DNA from: an uncultured Lachnospiraceae bacterium
Lineage (GTDB): Bacteria > Bacillota > Clostridia > Lachnospirales > Lachnospiraceae
Length of the DNA: 7,388 nt
Reading direction: 5' to 3'
Assembly (NCBI GenBank): GCA_934402515.1
Contig: CAKRTZ010000076.1
Location: forward strand, 1-7,388
Shown here: positions 1-5,349 of the stretch, in pieces
Numbering within the stretch: the first letter of the stretch is position 1
Layout of the letters: every line of letters begins with the position of its first letter
Translations under genes and position numbers: made by a program
Notes under the pieces: model-generated
Databases searched by the model: none
What the model was told of the DNA's origin: nothing
The model's input: the letters and a program-made list of their open reading frames with translations, nothing else

Positions 1-2
1 TA

Positions 3-32
3 TTGTACCATAAATCAGGAATATGGTAAAAT
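3..32 (+). promoter_or_regulatory. Probable sigma-A promoter of the histidine phosphatase gene
   Basis: A TTGTAC box at 3-8 is followed after 18 bases by TAAAAT at 27-32. The -10 box is preceded by TGG, an extended -10 element, which makes up for the weak -35. Transcription would start near 39, about 35 bases before the ATG at 74. A perfect inverted repeat, TACCATA (6-12) and TATGGTA (22-28), overlaps both boxes and could be a repressor site. The promoter call rests on matches to consensus only. Confidence 0.5.
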
Positions 33-73
33 AACTTTATCTTTCAAATTATGACTAAAAGTGAGGTACTATC

Positions 74-796
74 ATGCGAATTATTTTTATAAGACACGGT
101 GACCCGGACTATGTGAAGGACTCGCTCACCGACAAAGGCTGGCAGGAGGCAAAGCTGTTGGCAGAACGGGTGGGAAAATGGGATTTCGTCACCGATTTTT
201 ATTGTTCTCCTCTAGGGCGTGCAAAGGATACTGCCTCTTTCTCTCTGGAAAAACTGGGACGGGAGGCAAAAATTCTGGACTGGATGCAGGAATTCTGGCA
301 TCCCATCTCCTCACCGTTTGACGGACATGAACAGGTTTGTTGGGATTTCATGCCAGATTACTGGACTGCCGATGACCGCTTTATGGACAAGGATCACTGG
401 TTAGACACTCCTATCATGCAGTCTAATTCTGAGATTGCCTCTGCCTGCAAGGAAGTCTTTGAAAAGCTGGACGAACTGCTTGCAGGTTACGGCTATCACC
501 GGAAAGACCGGTACTATGTCTGTGACGAGGAGGCTGACCGGGATGCCACCATCGTCCTTTTCTGCCACCTGGGAGTCACCCTTCTGATGCTCTCCCATCT
601 TCTGAATATCTCCCCGGTACAGCTATGGCAGGGCTTTTTCATCGCTCCCACTTCTGTCACTATCGTAGGTGCCGAGGAACGCCAACCGGAAGTTGTCCAG
701 TTCCGCGCCCAGGTAGTGGGGGACACCACTCACCTCCACGATGGAAAAGAACCCATTTCCCAGGCAGGATATTTCAGCGATGTCTTCCAATTATAG
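74..796 (+). CDS. Histidine phosphatase family protein (phosphoglycerate mutase-like)
   Basis: A 240-residue protein of the histidine phosphatase (branch 1, phosphoglycerate mutase-like) superfamily. These enzymes transfer or hydrolyse phosphate through a phosphohistidine. The N-terminal signature RHGDP is at residues 7-11, with His8 the expected nucleophile and Arg7 a phosphate ligand. The second arginine lies in SPLGRAKDTA (Arg49), an acidic residue expected to act as proton donor is Glu73 (DWMQEF), and the second histidine is His165 in LFCHLGVT. All four expected catalytic positions are thus present. There is no signal peptide or membrane segment, so it should be cytosolic. The start is supported by GAGGT at 63-67, six bases before the ATG. 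The gene stands alone, with its own promoter and a terminator at 816-841. The substrate cannot be read from sequence: the region between residues 75 and 160 is rich in Trp and Asp and does not identify a subfamily. Its GC content (34 of 60 bases at 541-600) matches the housekeeping genes, not the neighbouring ATPase operon. Confidence 0.9.
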   Translation: MRIIFIRHGDPDYVKDSLTDKGWQEAKLLAERVGKWDFVTDFYCSPLGRAKDTASFSLEKLGREAKILDWMQEFWHPISSPFDGHEQVCWDFMPDYWTADDRFMDKDHWLDTPIMQSNSEIASACKEVFEKLDELLAGYGYHRKDRYYVCDEEADRDATIVLFCHLGVTLLMLSHLLNISPVQLWQGFFIAPTSVTIVGAEERQPEVVQFRAQVVGDTTHLHDGKEPISQAGYFSDVFQL

Positions 797-809
797 AAAG
801 TCTTTTACA

Positions 810-890
810 ATGGAAAAGCCTTCCGGAAAATCGGAAGGCTTCTTATCTTTGGTATTTTCTGTGTTCTTTTGTAATATTTATCTTTTGTAT
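810..890 (-). ncRNA. Possible small RNA of about 80 nt
   Basis: This is inferred from a consensus-like promoter (897-925) and an intrinsic hairpin (816-841) on the same strand, about 80 bases apart, with no ATG between the predicted start and the hairpin. The stretch before the hairpin is A-rich and looks unstructured, with TACAAAAGA occurring twice on the minus strand. It matches no RNA family I recognise. The alternative is a promoter that is inactive or only gives antisense transcription into the phosphatase gene. Confidence 0.3.
816..841 (+). terminator. Intrinsic terminator after the histidine phosphatase gene
   Basis: A perfect 10-bp stem, AAGCCTTCCG (816-825) with CGGAAGGCTT (832-841), encloses a 6-base loop and begins 19 bases after the stop codon. 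On the plus strand it is followed by a mixed pyrimidine tail (CTTATCTTT). On the minus strand the stem ends in TTTTCC, so it could also stop transcripts arriving from the promoter at 897-925. Confidence 0.8.
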
Positions 891-896
891 GTCACA

Positions 897-925
897 ATTA
901 TACCAAAAAAGTCATTCATCGTCAA
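897..925 (-). promoter_or_regulatory. Strong sigma-A-like promoter, minus strand, no gene directly downstream
   Basis: Read on the minus strand, TTGACG (920-925) is followed after exactly 17 bases by a perfect TATAAT (897-902). A TG dinucleotide one base ahead of the -10 makes it also an extended -10. The predicted start is the A near 890. It is the best consensus match seen in the window, yet no minus-strand gene follows it. The transcript would run into the hairpin at 816-841, or, if that is read through, antisense to the phosphatase gene. It lies downstream of the minus-strand operon ending at 985, so it does not drive that operon. Confidence 0.6.
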
Positions 926-936
926 GATAAAACTTT

Positions 937-962
937 CCTGCAATTCGCCCCTGCAATTTGCC
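937..962. repeat. 13-bp tandem repeat, two copies
   Basis: CCTGCAATTCGCC (937-949) is followed directly by CCTGCAATTTGCC (950-962), 12 of 13 bases identical. The pair lies just upstream of the -35 box of the minus-strand promoter at 897-925, where an activator could bind. A simple replication-slippage duplication is equally possible. Confidence 0.6.
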
Positions 963-984
963 ACGATTCCCCCAGATTTTCTCT

Positions 985-1617
985 TTATTCTTTTATATCG
1001 ATAAATTTTTGCTGAAATTCTTTTTCTGTGTATGTACATACATTCTTAAAAAAATAATTTTTAAACTGGTCAAGACCAAACAAAATAAATTCCTCGCCCG
1101 CAAGTTTTCGTGTGGTTTTGTATAGTAAATCTCTATGGTATGACTGTGATACTCCCCTGCTCGTGTCTTGCTGACGCTCCTTTTGTCGTTTTATTCCATC
1201 CCTAGTCTGCCTCGTTGGATCACATTTCCTATAATTTTCCTCATTGTAAACTAATATATATGTCATATTCTCTCTGGTATAAGAAATGGTGTCAACAATG
1301 CTCCCATTGGAATCCATATATTTTAAATCAAACAGAATAAACAGACTGTCATATATTTTCTTGTTTATCTCGTAATTTACCCCATCTGTAATTTTTCCAT
1401 TTTTAAATTCAATGAAAAAACATCCATCCTTATCAAAATACAATGCATCATTCGATTTGGGAGTGGGTTTTGCCATAGGAACCTTTTCACTGACATACCA
1501 CTCCTTTACCTTATCAAATTCACATACTTTAAGCTGACTATGAACCATATATACATGGTTTTGGTCATCCTCTGATGCTTTTTCTAAACTGCATTGTAAC
1601 TCATCAATCTTATGCAC
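985..1617 (-). CDS. Putative PD-(D/E)XK nuclease-like partner of the adjacent ATPase
   Basis: A 210-residue protein of no family I can name. Its central part reads like a PD-(D/E)XK nuclease core. A strand carrying Asp57 (NDALYF) is followed by a turn and a second strand with Glu70 and Lys72 (CFFIEFKNGK), then a helix (EINKKIYDSLFILFD, about 83-97) and a strand (MTYILVYN, about 118-125). A basic, polar stretch (about 130-160) and an aromatic C-terminus (FILFGLDQFKNYFF, about 177-190) follow. There is no signal peptide or membrane segment. The start is GTG at 1617, backed by AAGGGGG five bases upstream. It lies 19 bases after the ATPase stop codon, so the two are almost certainly co-transcribed and may be translationally coupled. 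I infer that it is the nuclease effector of a two-gene system with the ATPase sensing or licensing it. The fold call comes from motif and predicted strand order only. A non-catalytic adaptor cannot be excluded. No terminator with a clear T-run follows its stop. Confidence 0.7.
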   Translation of the reverse strand: MHKIDELQCSLEKASEDDQNHVYMVHSQLKVCEFDKVKEWYVSEKVPMAKPTPKSNDALYFDKDGCFFIEFKNGKITDGVNYEINKKIYDSLFILFDLKYMDSNGSIVDTISYTRENMTYILVYNEENYRKCDPTRQTRDGIKRQKERQQDTSRGVSQSYHRDLLYKTTRKLAGEEFILFGLDQFKNYFFKNVCTYTEKEFQQKFIDIKE

Positions 1618-1622
1618 CTTTT

Positions 1623-1629
1623 CCCCCTT
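1623..1629 (-). promoter_or_regulatory. Ribosome binding site that sets the GTG start at 1617
   Basis: On the minus strand AAGGGGG lies five bases ahead of the GTG at 1615-1617, inside the 19-base gap after the ATPase gene. No other start codon nearby has a comparable site, so the unusual GTG is well supported. Confidence 0.7.
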
Positions 1630-1636
1630 GTACTGA

Positions 1637-2920
1637 TTAACTATTGTATCTTAAATTTTCTAACAGCTGCATGGGTTCCGATAATTTTTTATAAATAGCA
1701 TCAATATTATCCGACACATCATGCAAGGTAGAAGTCTCTCCTACATTCTCTGCCAAATAATAGCAAGGCCTTGGAAAGACATCGTATTTTTTAGAGAAAA
1801 CATCAATGGCATCCAGAAAGTACGGGCTATGAGTCGTAATAATCATAGACAAGTCAAATTCTTTTTGAAGTAACACAATCAACTTAGCATACAGTAATTG
1901 CCACTCCGGATGTAAATGTACTTCCGGTTCATCCAGTATCAAGACATCCTTTTCTTTAATACATCCAGATTTTAACAAATGTTTTATCAGAGCAAAGGAT
2001 TTCAATCCTGTGGATAAGTTGACAATATTTAAAGGTTTTATATCCTTATCAGACTTGAAATAATATTCTCCATTCTGATTTTCCTCTATATCCCCCTTTA
2101 CTACCTCTCCTAAAATCTTATCTATTTCGCCCAGCTTGTCCTTTGCAACAACGGCGTCAAAAAGATTGTTATAGATATCCTTTTCTTCCTTTTCAAGATA
2201 TTCTATAAGATGAGATTCTACTAACCTGGAAGAACTGTCATACCCTGCCAGATAGTCCAGTACGAATGGATTATCTATATAAAATGCCTCATGTAAAATA
2301 TTTACATCAGAATTCCAGTCTACACATATATTTTCTCTAAATGTAAACAGAACTTTTTTTTCCTTGATCAGTAATTCTACTTTTGATTCTGCTGTTTCTT
2401 CTCTCAACGGGGAAATTTGATTTTCAAACACCCTGTCAAACCACCTGGTAATCACTTCCATCATTACCTTTTTATCCGAAATAGCAAACAGTTCTTCTAT
2501 CTTTTCTTCGCATTCTGAAACAAATTCATTTTCATCCTGTTGGCTCTCAAATAAAGATGATTGGCTTATTGGCTCCTTGATCCTATCACTCAGCTTTTGC
2601 GTTGATTCACTGTTCCAATAATCCATAATCATTTCTGATAACAGTCGAGTTGTTGAAACAATCGTTCTTCTTCGAGAGGTTGTATATGTTGCATCATGTG
2701 AAATCTTTCCCTGTAGAGTTCTGTTGACAATAGACTTTACCCTGTTTTCTCTCTCCTGCTCAATCTTTTCACCCATATTGTTCATAGAGTTAAAAATAGA
2801 AAATAAGGTCTTTCCAATCGTACTTTTCCCCGCATTATTTTCTCCAGCAATTACTGTCAATCCATTAATGTCTATCGTTGCTTTTTCAATTTTCCCTACA
2901 TTTGAAATTTTTAACTGCAT
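1637..2920 (-). CDS. AAA/ABC-type ATPase (OLD/RecF-like), first gene of a putative defence pair
   Basis: A 427-residue ATPase of the AAA_15/AAA_21, OLD- and RecF-like class (ABC ATPase fold). Numbering from the ATG at 2920, the Walker A loop is GENNAGKST (residues 26-34). The ABC signature LSTG is at 302-305, the Walker B segment LILDEP at 327-332 has Asp330 and catalytic Glu331, and the switch histidine is His364 in TTHSP. The roughly 240 residues between Walker A and the signature are charged and helical, the insertion typical of SMC-like ATPases. The protein ends about 60 residues after the switch histidine, so the TOPRIM nuclease domain of OLD and GajA proteins is absent. The next gene may supply the nuclease. 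An in-frame GTG at 2929 would add three residues; neither start has a good Shine-Dalgarno site, and the ATG is preferred because family members usually start just before the first strand. GC is low (20 of 60 bases at 1921-1980 against 34 of 60 in leuC at 4261-4320), suggesting acquisition. No clear promoter was found upstream. Confidence 0.88.
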   Translation of the reverse strand: MQLKISNVGKIEKATIDINGLTVIAGENNAGKSTIGKTLFSIFNSMNNMGEKIEQERENRVKSIVNRTLQGKISHDATYTTSRRRTIVSTTRLLSEMIMDYWNSESTQKLSDRIKEPISQSSLFESQQDENEFVSECEEKIEELFAISDKKVMMEVITRWFDRVFENQISPLREETAESKVELLIKEKKVLFTFRENICVDWNSDVNILHEAFYIDNPFVLDYLAGYDSSSRLVESHLIEYLEKEEKDIYNNLFDAVVAKDKLGEIDKILGEVVKGDIEENQNGEYYFKSDKDIKPLNIVNLSTGLKSFALIKHLLKSGCIKEKDVLILDEPEVHLHPEWQLLYAKLIVLLQKEFDLSMIITTHSPYFLDAIDVFSKKYDVFPRPCYYLAENVGETSTLHDVSDNIDAIYKKLSEPMQLLENLRYNS

Positions 2921-2929
2921 AATTCTCAC

Positions 2930-3341
2930 TTTCTCTATTGAACAGCCTCTATGTATATATCCGCTGAATTTTTTATGATTCTATTTAAAGTATATAAAAG
3001 AACAGAATACTTTATACGATTAAGTTCAAGCAACAGATAGTATTTATAATAGCATATACCCCCCTATTAGAAAAGGGGAATCTTAACGATTCCCCCATAT
3101 TCCCCCAGACCTACAATTTCTATACTTTCCCATATATCCTATGTGATTCAATTTTTTGAATCACTGTTTCACACACCTTGTTCTGAAACAATAATATGGT
3201 CAAACTCTTGCCTTTCTTCTTTAAAAAGATTGATGTTGCAGTTGATAAATAATTGTTTAACATATATTGTTCAACGATACGTTCTTATAGCATTATATAA
3301 AATACCTTATAACTCTAGGCATTATACATACATCTGCCCCT
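2930..3341. other. AT-rich intergenic stretch between the ATPase operon and the leucine terminator
   Basis: No intact gene is supported here. The part next to the ATPase (2930-3060) must hold the promoter of that operon, but no -35/-10 pair stands out; TGCTATTAT near 3045-3055 on the minus strand is a weak extended -10 candidate. The rest (3067-3306) reads as a decayed minus-strand coding remnant and carries three short perfect inverted repeats: 3075-3095 (8-bp arms), 3143-3164 (9-bp arms, T4 loop) and 3165-3190 (7-bp arms). None of these has a convincing terminator tail. Confidence 0.5.
3067..3306 (-). pseudogene. Decayed C-terminal remnant of an unidentified protein
   Basis: Read on the minus strand, protein-like sequence passes through three frames and ends at a TAA at 3067-3069. 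The first frame contains NLFKEERQEFDHIIVSEQGV and ends in TGA at 3169-3171. The second gives CETVIQKIESHR, starting right at that point. The third gives WESIEIVGLGEYGGIVKI before the final stop. Placed end to end they read as a plausible protein C-terminus of about 65 residues. Upstream, beyond an in-frame TGA at 3271-3273, the first frame continues for eleven codons (GILYNAIRTYR). There is no start codon with a ribosome binding site. I do not recognise the family. The reading is by eye, and chance similarity to coding sequence in an AT-rich gap is the alternative. Confidence 0.4.
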
Positions 3342-3403
3342 TTTTCGGAATATAAAAACTCGCAAAACACTTTGTAGTTTTGCGAGTTTTTATATTCCGA
3401 AAA
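3342..3403 (-). terminator. Terminator of leuCD inside a perfect 27-bp inverted repeat
   Basis: The arms 3342-3368 and 3377-3403 are perfectly complementary over 27 bp around an 8-base loop. The inner stem (ACTCGCAAAAC with GTTTTGCGAGT) is followed by TTTT(A)TAT in either direction, so it can act as an intrinsic terminator on both strands. It starts 25 bases after the leuD stop codon. The stem continues well past the T-run, which is longer than termination needs. A mobile-element remnant or a structured RNA end is possible. Confidence 0.85.
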
Positions 3404-3428
3404 GGTCGTTTGCTGTCAAGATTGAATC

Positions 3429-3917
3429 TTATTTTTGGTTGATATAATTCACCAGACCCTCTGCATCGATGATTTTCTGCATGAAGGGAGGGAACGCCTG
3501 CCCTTTGAATTTCTCTCCGGTGGTTAAATCGGTGATGATACCGGAATCAAAATCCACTTCCACCTCGTCACCAGCCTGGATTGCCTTGCTCGCCTCCTCA
3601 CACTCAATAATGGGAAGTCCAATATTGATGGCATTACGGTAGAAAATTCTGGCAAAGGTGGTGGCAATAACACAGCTTACCCCAGCCGCCTTGATCGCGA
3701 TGGGAGCATGTTCTCTGGAAGAACCACATCCAAAGTTTTTCTCAGCCACAATGATATCACCCTTTTTTACCTGGTGAATAAACTCTTTATCAATATCCTC
3801 CATGCAGTGGGTGGCCAGTTCTGCAGGGTCAGAGGAATTCAAATATCTTGCAGGGATGATGACATCCGTATCTACATTATCGCCAAACTTAAAAACCTGT
3901 CCTTTTGCTGCTTTCAT
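3429..3917 (-). CDS. leuD: 3-isopropylmalate dehydratase small subunit
   Basis: The 162-residue small (swivel-domain) subunit of isopropylmalate isomerase, which with LeuC converts 2-isopropylmalate to 3-isopropylmalate in leucine synthesis. The conserved GDNVDTDVIIPARYL block is at residues 12-26 and NFGCGSSREHAPIAIKAAG at 61-79; the second holds the Ser-Arg pair that contacts substrate. FARIFYRNAINIGLP is at 88-102. The YLNS loop after the first block is the position that sets substrate choice in this family, and a YLNS/YLNT form is usual in clostridial LeuD. The length fits the short class of LeuD (about 160-170 residues) rather than the roughly 200-residue enterobacterial form. The ATG at 3917 has AAGGAGG eight bases upstream, and that site starts within the leuC stop codon, so the two genes are tightly coupled with a 14-base gap. 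Homoaconitase or a related dehydratase is a less likely alternative. Confidence 0.95.
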   Translation of the reverse strand: MKAAKGQVFKFGDNVDTDVIIPARYLNSSDPAELATHCMEDIDKEFIHQVKKGDIIVAEKNFGCGSSREHAPIAIKAAGVSCVIATTFARIFYRNAINIGLPIIECEEASKAIQAGDEVEVDFDSGIITDLTTGEKFKGQAFPPFMQKIIDAEGLVNYINQK

Positions 3918-3931
3918 CTGCTTTTCCTCCT

Positions 3932-5200
3932 TTATAAACCTAACTCAGCGGGTACGGAAATCTTTCCGGTTACGGCACTGGCTGCTGCCACTGCAGGGCT
4001 TGCCAGATAAACTTCAGAATCCACATGACCCATACGTCCTACAAAGTTACGGTTGGTGGTGGAAACACAACGCTCTCCGGCTGCCAGAATTCCCATATAA
4101 CCGCCCAGGCAGGGACCACAGGTGGGGGTGCTTACCACAGCGCCAGCCTGGATAAAGGTCTTTAACAGTCCTTCTTCCATGGCATCCATATAAATCTTCT
4201 GGGTAGCAGGAATCACGATACAACGCATGCCCTTGGCAACCTTACGGCCTTCCAGAACCTTCGCGGCAATCCGTAAGTCGTCCAGACGACCGTTGGTGCA
4301 GGAACCGATAACCACCTGATCCACTTTTACCTCGTTCTCCAGTTCCTCTACCACATGGGTATTCTCCGGCAGGTGAGGGAAGGAAACCGTGGATTTCAGG
4401 GTGCTTAAATCAATGGTGTACTCCTCATCGTAAACCGCATCCGGGTCTGCCTCATATTTCACATAGCTTCTGGTGGAATGTTCCTTCATATATGCCTCGG
4501 TCAGTTCATCCACCGGGAAAATGCCATTCTTTCCCCCAGCCTCGATTGCCATGTTTGCAATGGTAAAACGGTCATCCATGGACAGGTTTTTGATTCCCTC
4601 GCCCACGAATTCCATGGATTTGTATAAGGCACCATCCACGCCAATCATGCCGATGATATGTAAAATCACATCCTTACCGCTTACCCATTTGGAGGGCTTA
4701 CCGACAATGTTAAATTTGATGGCCCCGGGCACTTTGAACCATGCCTTTCCGGTTGCCATGCCTGCTGCCATGTCTGTACTGCCCACGCCGGTGGAAAAAG
4801 CCCCTAACGCACCGTAAGTACAGGTATGGGAGTCTGCACCGATAATACAGTCACCTGACACCGTCAGACCTTTTTCCGGTAAAAGGGCATGCTCAATACC
4901 CATCTGTCCCACTTCAAAGTAGTTGGTGATTTCGTTGCGGTATGCAAACTCTCTTACGCATTTGCAATGTTCCGCAGATTTAATGTCCTTATTGGGTACA
5001 AAGTGGTCTGGCACCAGGGCAATCTTGTCTTTGTCAAAAACGCCATCCACTTTCATTTTTTCCATTTCCTTAATGGCAACAGGGCTGGTAATATCGTTTC
5101 CCAGAACCAGATCCAGGTCTGCCTCGATTAACTGTCCTGCCTCCACCGATTCCAGCCCTGCATGTGCTGCCAGAATCTTTTGAGTCATTGTCATTCCCAT
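3932..5200 (-). CDS. leuC: 3-isopropylmalate dehydratase large subunit
   Basis: The 422-residue aconitase-type catalytic subunit of isopropylmalate isomerase. Numbered from the ATG at 5200, the three cysteines expected to bind the [4Fe-4S] cluster are Cys301 (GSCTNGR) and Cys361 and Cys364 (TPTCGPCLGG). The active-site block GADSHTCTYGALG begins at 121, and the NRNFVGRMGH block near 383-392 carries the arginines that bind substrate. The length matches the shorter, archaeal/clostridial LeuC class rather than the 465-residue type. An in-frame TTG at 5215 would add five residues, but it sits on the ribosome binding site, so the ATG is chosen. leuD follows 14 bases later. A sigma-A-like promoter with TATAAT at 5241-5246 leaves a leader of only about 35 bases, too short for a T-box, so control is probably by a protein, most simply the divergent LysR regulator. 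leuA and leuB are not in the window. Confidence 0.96.
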   Translation of the reverse strand: MGMTMTQKILAAHAGLESVEAGQLIEADLDLVLGNDITSPVAIKEMEKMKVDGVFDKDKIALVPDHFVPNKDIKSAEHCKCVREFAYRNEITNYFEVGQMGIEHALLPEKGLTVSGDCIIGADSHTCTYGALGAFSTGVGSTDMAAGMATGKAWFKVPGAIKFNIVGKPSKWVSGKDVILHIIGMIGVDGALYKSMEFVGEGIKNLSMDDRFTIANMAIEAGGKNGIFPVDELTEAYMKEHSTRSYVKYEADPDAVYDEEYTIDLSTLKSTVSFPHLPENTHVVEELENEVKVDQVVIGSCTNGRLDDLRIAAKVLEGRKVAKGMRCIVIPATQKIYMDAMEEGLLKTFIQAGAVVSTPTCGPCLGGYMGILAAGERCVSTTNRNFVGRMGHVDSEVYLASPAVAAASAVTGKISVPAELGL

Positions 5201-5207
5201 GGTTTCT

Positions 5208-5213
5208 ACCTCC
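5208..5213 (-). promoter_or_regulatory. Ribosome binding site that sets the leuC start
   Basis: GGAGGT on the minus strand lies seven bases ahead of the ATG at 5198-5200. It overlaps the alternative in-frame TTG at 5213-5215, which therefore cannot be the normal start. Confidence 0.85.
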
Positions 5214-5240
5214 AAACGTAAATCTTTCTAACTGAGAATC

Positions 5241-5267
5241 ATTATAGCATAAACTTTACTATATCAA
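5241..5267 (-). promoter_or_regulatory. leuCD promoter
   Basis: On the minus strand a perfect TATAAT (5241-5246) is preceded by TG plus one base, an extended -10. TTGATA lies upstream at 5262-5267 with a short 15-base spacer. The predicted start is near 5233. The short spacer weakens the -35 and is compatible with dependence on an activator. An inverted repeat, ATATC-N7-GATAT (5261-5277), covers the -35. Confidence 0.65.
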
Positions 5268-5322
5268 AAATAGATATTATTTATATTTACCATAACCATT
5301 ATTTATAGTATGATGATAGTAT
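5261..5322. promoter_or_regulatory. Candidate operator cluster between leuC and the LysR gene
   Basis: Three repeat patterns lie between the two promoters. One is an inverted repeat, ATATC (5261-5265) with GATAT (5273-5277), over the leuC -35. The second is a direct repeat ATTATTTATA at 5276-5285 and 5298-5307, spaced 22 bp. The third is a direct repeat ATAGTAT at 5305-5311 and 5316-5322, spaced 11 bp. Spacings of 11 and 22 bp put copies on the same DNA face, as multimeric LysR proteins need. None is an exact T-N11-A box, so the assignment is inferred from position. Confidence 0.4.
5286..5314 (+). promoter_or_regulatory. Promoter of the LysR-type regulator gene
   Basis: TTTACC (5286-5291) is followed after 17 bases by TATGAT (5309-5314), giving a start near 5321 and a leader of about 29 bases. 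Both direct repeats of the control region overlap this promoter, which would suit autoregulation. Confidence 0.55.
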
Positions 5323-5349
5323 CAACATTTTAGCAGAAAGGCTAACTCT

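Noticed and set aside
741..1004. Plus-strand open frames running from the phosphatase end to 930 and 1004
   Set aside because: They start inside the phosphatase gene, pass through its terminator hairpin and the minus-strand promoter, and have no ribosome binding site of their own.
985..1617. TOPRIM (AriB/RloB-like) reading of the small protein, based on the DKD at residues 62-64
   Set aside because: The N-terminal glutamate-glycine TOPRIM motif is missing and the ExK strand with its flanking elements fits PD-(D/E)XK better.
3127..3255. Minus-strand frame beginning MLNNYLSTATS
   Set aside because: About 47 codons from an ATG without a ribosome binding site; the protein-like stretch within it (CETVIQKIESHR) fits better as part of the frameshifted remnant.
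3242..3270. Plus-strand promoter TTGATA-N17-TATTGT leading to the hairpin at 3342
   Set aside because: The -10 match is weak, the area is very AT-rich and overlaps the remnant; chance matches are expected.
842..3341. Target-site or attachment-site repeats flanking the AT-rich island
   Set aside because: Comparing 842-984 with 2930-3341 by eye showed only short AT-rich similarities, none long enough to call.
3143..3355. Plus-strand open frame of 70 codons
   Set aside because: It starts with GTG inside a palindrome, has no ribosome binding site, runs into the terminator hairpin and lies opposite the minus-strand remnant; the protein looks random.
5201..5215. Longer leuC starting at TTG 5215
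   Set aside because: The TTG overlaps the GGAGGT ribosome binding site that serves the ATG at 5200.
5201..5349. T-box or other riboswitch upstream of leuC
   Set aside because: The whole intergenic space is 149 bp with a near-consensus -10 about 40 bases from the start codon, leaving no room for one.
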